DNA from: Strigops habroptila
Lineage: Eukaryota > Chordata > Aves > Psittaciformes > Psittacidae
DNA length: 64,000 nucleotides
Reading direction: 5' to 3'
Assembly: GCF_004027225.2 (NCBI RefSeq)
Contig: NC_044278.2
Location: forward strand, 4,464,001-4,528,000
Position numbers and translations under genes: made by a program. This document shows, in pieces, positions 60,538-64,000 of this stretch; the stretch's first letter is position 1, and each line of letters begins with the position of its first letter. Below the pieces are notes generated by a model, which did not search any database, was not told the origin of the DNA, and saw only the letters and a program-made list of their open reading frames with translations.

Positions 60538-63500
60538 TCAAGTATTATTAAATTTAATGACATGTGCCATTTTTTTTCCAGCAAATTCTGACTGTTGCCT
60601 CAAGTCAGAAGTGTGCAATTATTTCCTAACTTAAGGTCTTATATTTAACTCATGAATTCTCCTAAAATTAACTAGATATAGATTTTTTAGTTTGGGGTTG
60701 GGGTTTTTTTTTTAATTTTTTAACCTAAATTGAATTTCTGTTAATGCATTTTCTCTTATTTTCAAGTAACAGCTATCTGCCTCTGCTAGTGACTCATAAA
60801 TCTTTCTATGCACTCTATGCAAGCATGCATACTTAAGGCTGCACGGCTCAGTGCCTGAACCTGGTCAACCTCAGGTTGAATGCTTGCTGTGTTCAGGGGA
60901 ACCGCTGTTCCAAAGCGCAGATGAGCACAGAGGCTTTTCTTATGCTGAGGATGAACTGCATGCAACAAGGAAACAAAAGTTATGCCATATTGCCAACTCA
61001 GAGCTGCTTATAGAGCTTTGAACCTAGATCATGTCCATATGAAAAGCTTAACCCTGTGCCACGGCGCCAGTCATTAAATGTAAACAGGTGTTTATGTGGT
61101 AGTTGCCCAAGCTCCCAGCCAGTATCACAGCTGGCGGATAGCAAGTTTCCTCTATTTTACATAGATAAACTCCTTCATTTTGGTGCATATGCCTGCTTTT
61201 GCCAACATGCATTCCAAAATGTCCCCTGAAATGGGTACAAGTCTAGGAAGTGACCAGAGGATTGTGGTCTCATGTGAGCAGTCAGTTTGAGGTTACTTGT
61301 GGTTTGTTCTGAGCTGTCTTAGATAGCATGTGATGCCTGAGGTAGTTGTAGAAGTCAGTGTTGTAGTTTTTGCTATTATTCTACCGTTGGATGTGTAACA
61401 CACACAGGCCCCCAGGGAAGTTTATACAGCTAATTCTTTGTGAATTATTATATAAATATGCCTTTTGTCCAGGTGACAGCGCTGTTCACCTCCCACTATG
61501 GAAAGGCATCTGTAATGTTTAACATTTTTGTGATACTGTCTTTCGTTTTCTCTGTGTACTGCAGCTGCAGCCTGGATATTTTACTAACACTGTATCAATA
61601 ATATATGACATTCATATTCACTTCCTGACTACTTGCTTAAAGCTCCCTTTTATTACATGCGCTGGACTTCAGCCTCACCCAAGGTAGTAAATGACAGCAG
61701 TTTCATTTGGAATTAGGATGTGGTGACAGTAATGCCTACAAACATGCTGGTGAAGCATAGCTAGCATGGGCTTCATCGTGAAGGATGAAATGTATCTCTC
61801 TACAGCCCTGACATGTAGTCCTCTCTTTGTCACCTGCCACAGGAGTGCCTCTGATCTGTGAGGCTGCTGTACTTGCCTGCCTACATGTCCAATATCTGGT
61901 CCATTGAGATCAGAGAACGTGAGGGACTGGGTATTTCTTTCTAGTGTAAATCCTTTGCAAAAGATGCAGGGTGCTAGCATTACAATATTCTGAATGCTAA
62001 TTACCAGAAATCTATTTGCCACGTCTTTGTACTTTTAAGATAACACTGTAGCAATCAAGCTGAAGTAGGGTAATTAAACAAAGCACTCTCTCCTCCCCAC
62101 CCCTCCTCCAATAACTCTGCAGCCCTGTCTGTCACTTCTCAGCATTGAACTGCTAAGATGCAGGTGGCTGATATGAAAGCTTAATTTGCTGTATGCATTT
62201 TACGGGAGGTACGACTTCAGTATAGCTTCCTCACAAGCAAATAGCTACAAGGAGGCTCGGCTTCTTGAATGGATAGTTTAGCACTGGACTTTGTCCAGCC
62301 AGAAGTAGGTGAAAAAGCTGTAGGCAAAGGCAGCGAAGAAAGAATGTATTGCCCCCTTTCCCAAAGCAAGAACAGGCGCAAGCTTTCTTCTGTTTGAAAC
62401 AAAAGGATTGTGAATCTAGTGTTGGCAGCAATGCTAAATGTCCTGAAGGATCTAGACATTTAGGGTGCAAGAACTGGATTGCTGCTTGTCGGAACTTGTC
62501 TATCTTTCTAATACTCTGTCCAAAGCAGTAAGCAATTCGGTGATAACATGTTACCGACAGGTCTTCATTAAGGTGCTTCAAGCTAGCTTTAGCCACCAAT
62601 TCAGTACACAGTCCTCTTTACCTCCACAGATTCTATTAAAACAGCTTTTGACACTCTTTATATGTTGCAGACTTGGTCTTAAACCCATGAGGAAAGGAAT
62701 CCTGCTTTCACTCCTAGTCACCAAATACAAAGTCCATCTTTGTATTTGGATGTTTGGTTTGGATTTTTCAGGAACCTATAGCTTTCCCATCCTGGAAAGT
62801 CTTTTAGAGTATATATTTCTGTGAACACCTATTTAAACTAGGTATTACTGACTAAGGGGGAGAAAAAAATCTTACGGTCTTAGATTAAAAATCAAAAAAC
62901 AAGACTCATGGCTTCTGCATATGTGCTATTCATGGATTTACATAGAATCCATCTTAGTTTTGTGTGCATTTTTGCCTTCAATAGCTAGATTTTTTTTTAT
63001 TATTTCCCTTACAGCCTTCACTGTTACAAAATGCCTTCCACTAGGTAGACCACATTTTTACCTTCTTAATTTTAGGCCATAGTTGCTTCTTGCATGTGCC
63101 CAGCCCCATGGAAAACAAAGCAAAACACCCAAGCCATATATTTTTTTCTGAGTATGCTTATCACTCATGAAAATAAAGAGAAAAAAAAAAATAAAATAAA
63201 CCCAGCAGCTTCCTTCTTGTATTTTCTGTAGGCTGTTTGCTTCACTTTTTCATCAGTTAGATTTTCCTGAACTTTTCTGTGGTGACTATTGTTGCTTGTC
63301 TCTGCAGTTTATTGATTATTTCCATAGCCCTCAGCATAGACACTGTTCAGGAAAAAATACTAATATAAAATGAAGAAGTTTCTTTCTCAAGCTTCTGAAC
63401 TGTAAGTCAGGCACTCTGCATAGTTACCTTGCCGAGCTAGAAGTAATTTGTATATTTCCTTTCACACAGAGTTTCTGTTGAGCAGGAAACAAAATGCATA

Positions 63501-64000
63501 CTTCTGGAGGTGTACAAAACAAAATAGCAGTTTACTTATGCATAGGAAGCAAATTACTTTTGGGTAGAATAAGAATGTTACAGTCCGGAATTGATGTGGT
63601 TTTCATGTTATCTTTAAGAATAATGTCAAATCTTTCCTCGCTGCATTTTTTTTTTAATGAAAATGAGAAATAACTGTGCACCATGAGGTACTCTTGGATT
63701 CAGGACATTTCCACACTCTATGAAACCTAGCAGAGCTCCTGGCTTACTTCTGTGAAGGTAATTTCACTGTGACAGCTGTGAGATAGCATCTATAGATTGT
63801 TCTGCAAAATGTAACTTTCCATTAGGAGCCGGAGTAACTATTCTCTAGCAATCAGAACTCTTTGATAAACATTTATTTTTGTCTTCTTCACCTAGACAAG
63901 ACTTTGCCACAGTGCTCGAAACATCTGCTGGACTAGATCTAGCTATATTTCTTGTGTCTACCGGAAAACCATATAGTGACAGTTGCTAGCAATGATAACA
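60538..64000. other. Non-coding unique sequence, no gene seen
   Basis: No recognised exon or RNA gene. Open frames of 115, 119 and 122 codons (61675-62022 minus, 62465-62824 plus, 62231-62599 minus) overlap or adjoin and resemble nothing known. Minor A-rich runs occur near 63180-63200. Confidence 0.5.

Noticed and set aside
61334..61356. let-7-like start TGAGGTAGTTGTAGA
   Set aside because: Only the first nine bases or so match, the rest of the mature sequence differs, and there is no complementary arm for a hairpin.
1..64000. CRISPR arrays, operons, phage or defence systems
   Set aside because: No spaced direct repeats and no tightly packed ORFs. The transposon content is vertebrate.

Overview
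This is vertebrate nuclear DNA, most likely from a bird. The evidence is the transposon content. Several CR1 LINE copies are present, some ending in the avian-style 3' octamer (ATTCTATG repeats). Regions homologous to CR1 ORF1 and ORF2 are visible, and there is one short fragment starting TGTCATGGTTTAACCCCAGCC, which resembles the start of an avian endogenous retrovirus LTR. The DNA is AT-rich, low in repeats for a vertebrate and poor in CpG. I see no bacterial-style operons, no CRISPR array, no rRNA or tRNA, and no exon of a host gene that I recognise. The window looks like a gene desert or the inside of a very large intron.

Layout: 1-24.9 kb is mostly unique non-coding DNA with one short CR1 fragment (3.62 kb), microsatellites, a GT/poly-T tract (14.8 kb), a long polypyrimidine tract (21.5 kb) and possible conserved non-coding blocks. 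From 24.9 to 33.5 kb is a CR1-rich island. It holds a 1.2 kb minus-strand CR1 with dead reverse transcriptase (24.98-26.19 kb) and a plus-strand CR1 that keeps a CpG-dense 5' part, a complete ORF1 relic (zinc-binding region plus SGNH-esterase region), the start of the ORF2 endonuclease and a decayed RT remnant (about 28.87-32.87 kb, possibly ending at 33.505 kb). From 33.5 to 64 kb is again mostly unique DNA, with a CR1 fragment at 40.29 kb, the LTR-like piece at 47.99 kb, a 49-bp tandem duplication at 46.86 kb and an ancient CR1/L3-like copy at 60.06-60.54 kb.

The CpG island at about 28.94-29.23 kb is the only one in the window. It sits at the 5' end of a coding-dead CR1 and runs into a consensus splice donor, so a co-opted promoter is possible. 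Two minor leads for unannotated transcripts are a minus-strand two-exon open frame at 51.73-52.52 kb and a GC-richer open exon-like block at 56.12-56.40 kb. Neither is recognised and both could be chance. In DNA of this composition, open frames of 110-165 codons are expected by chance over 64 kb on two strands, so ORF length alone was not used to call genes.
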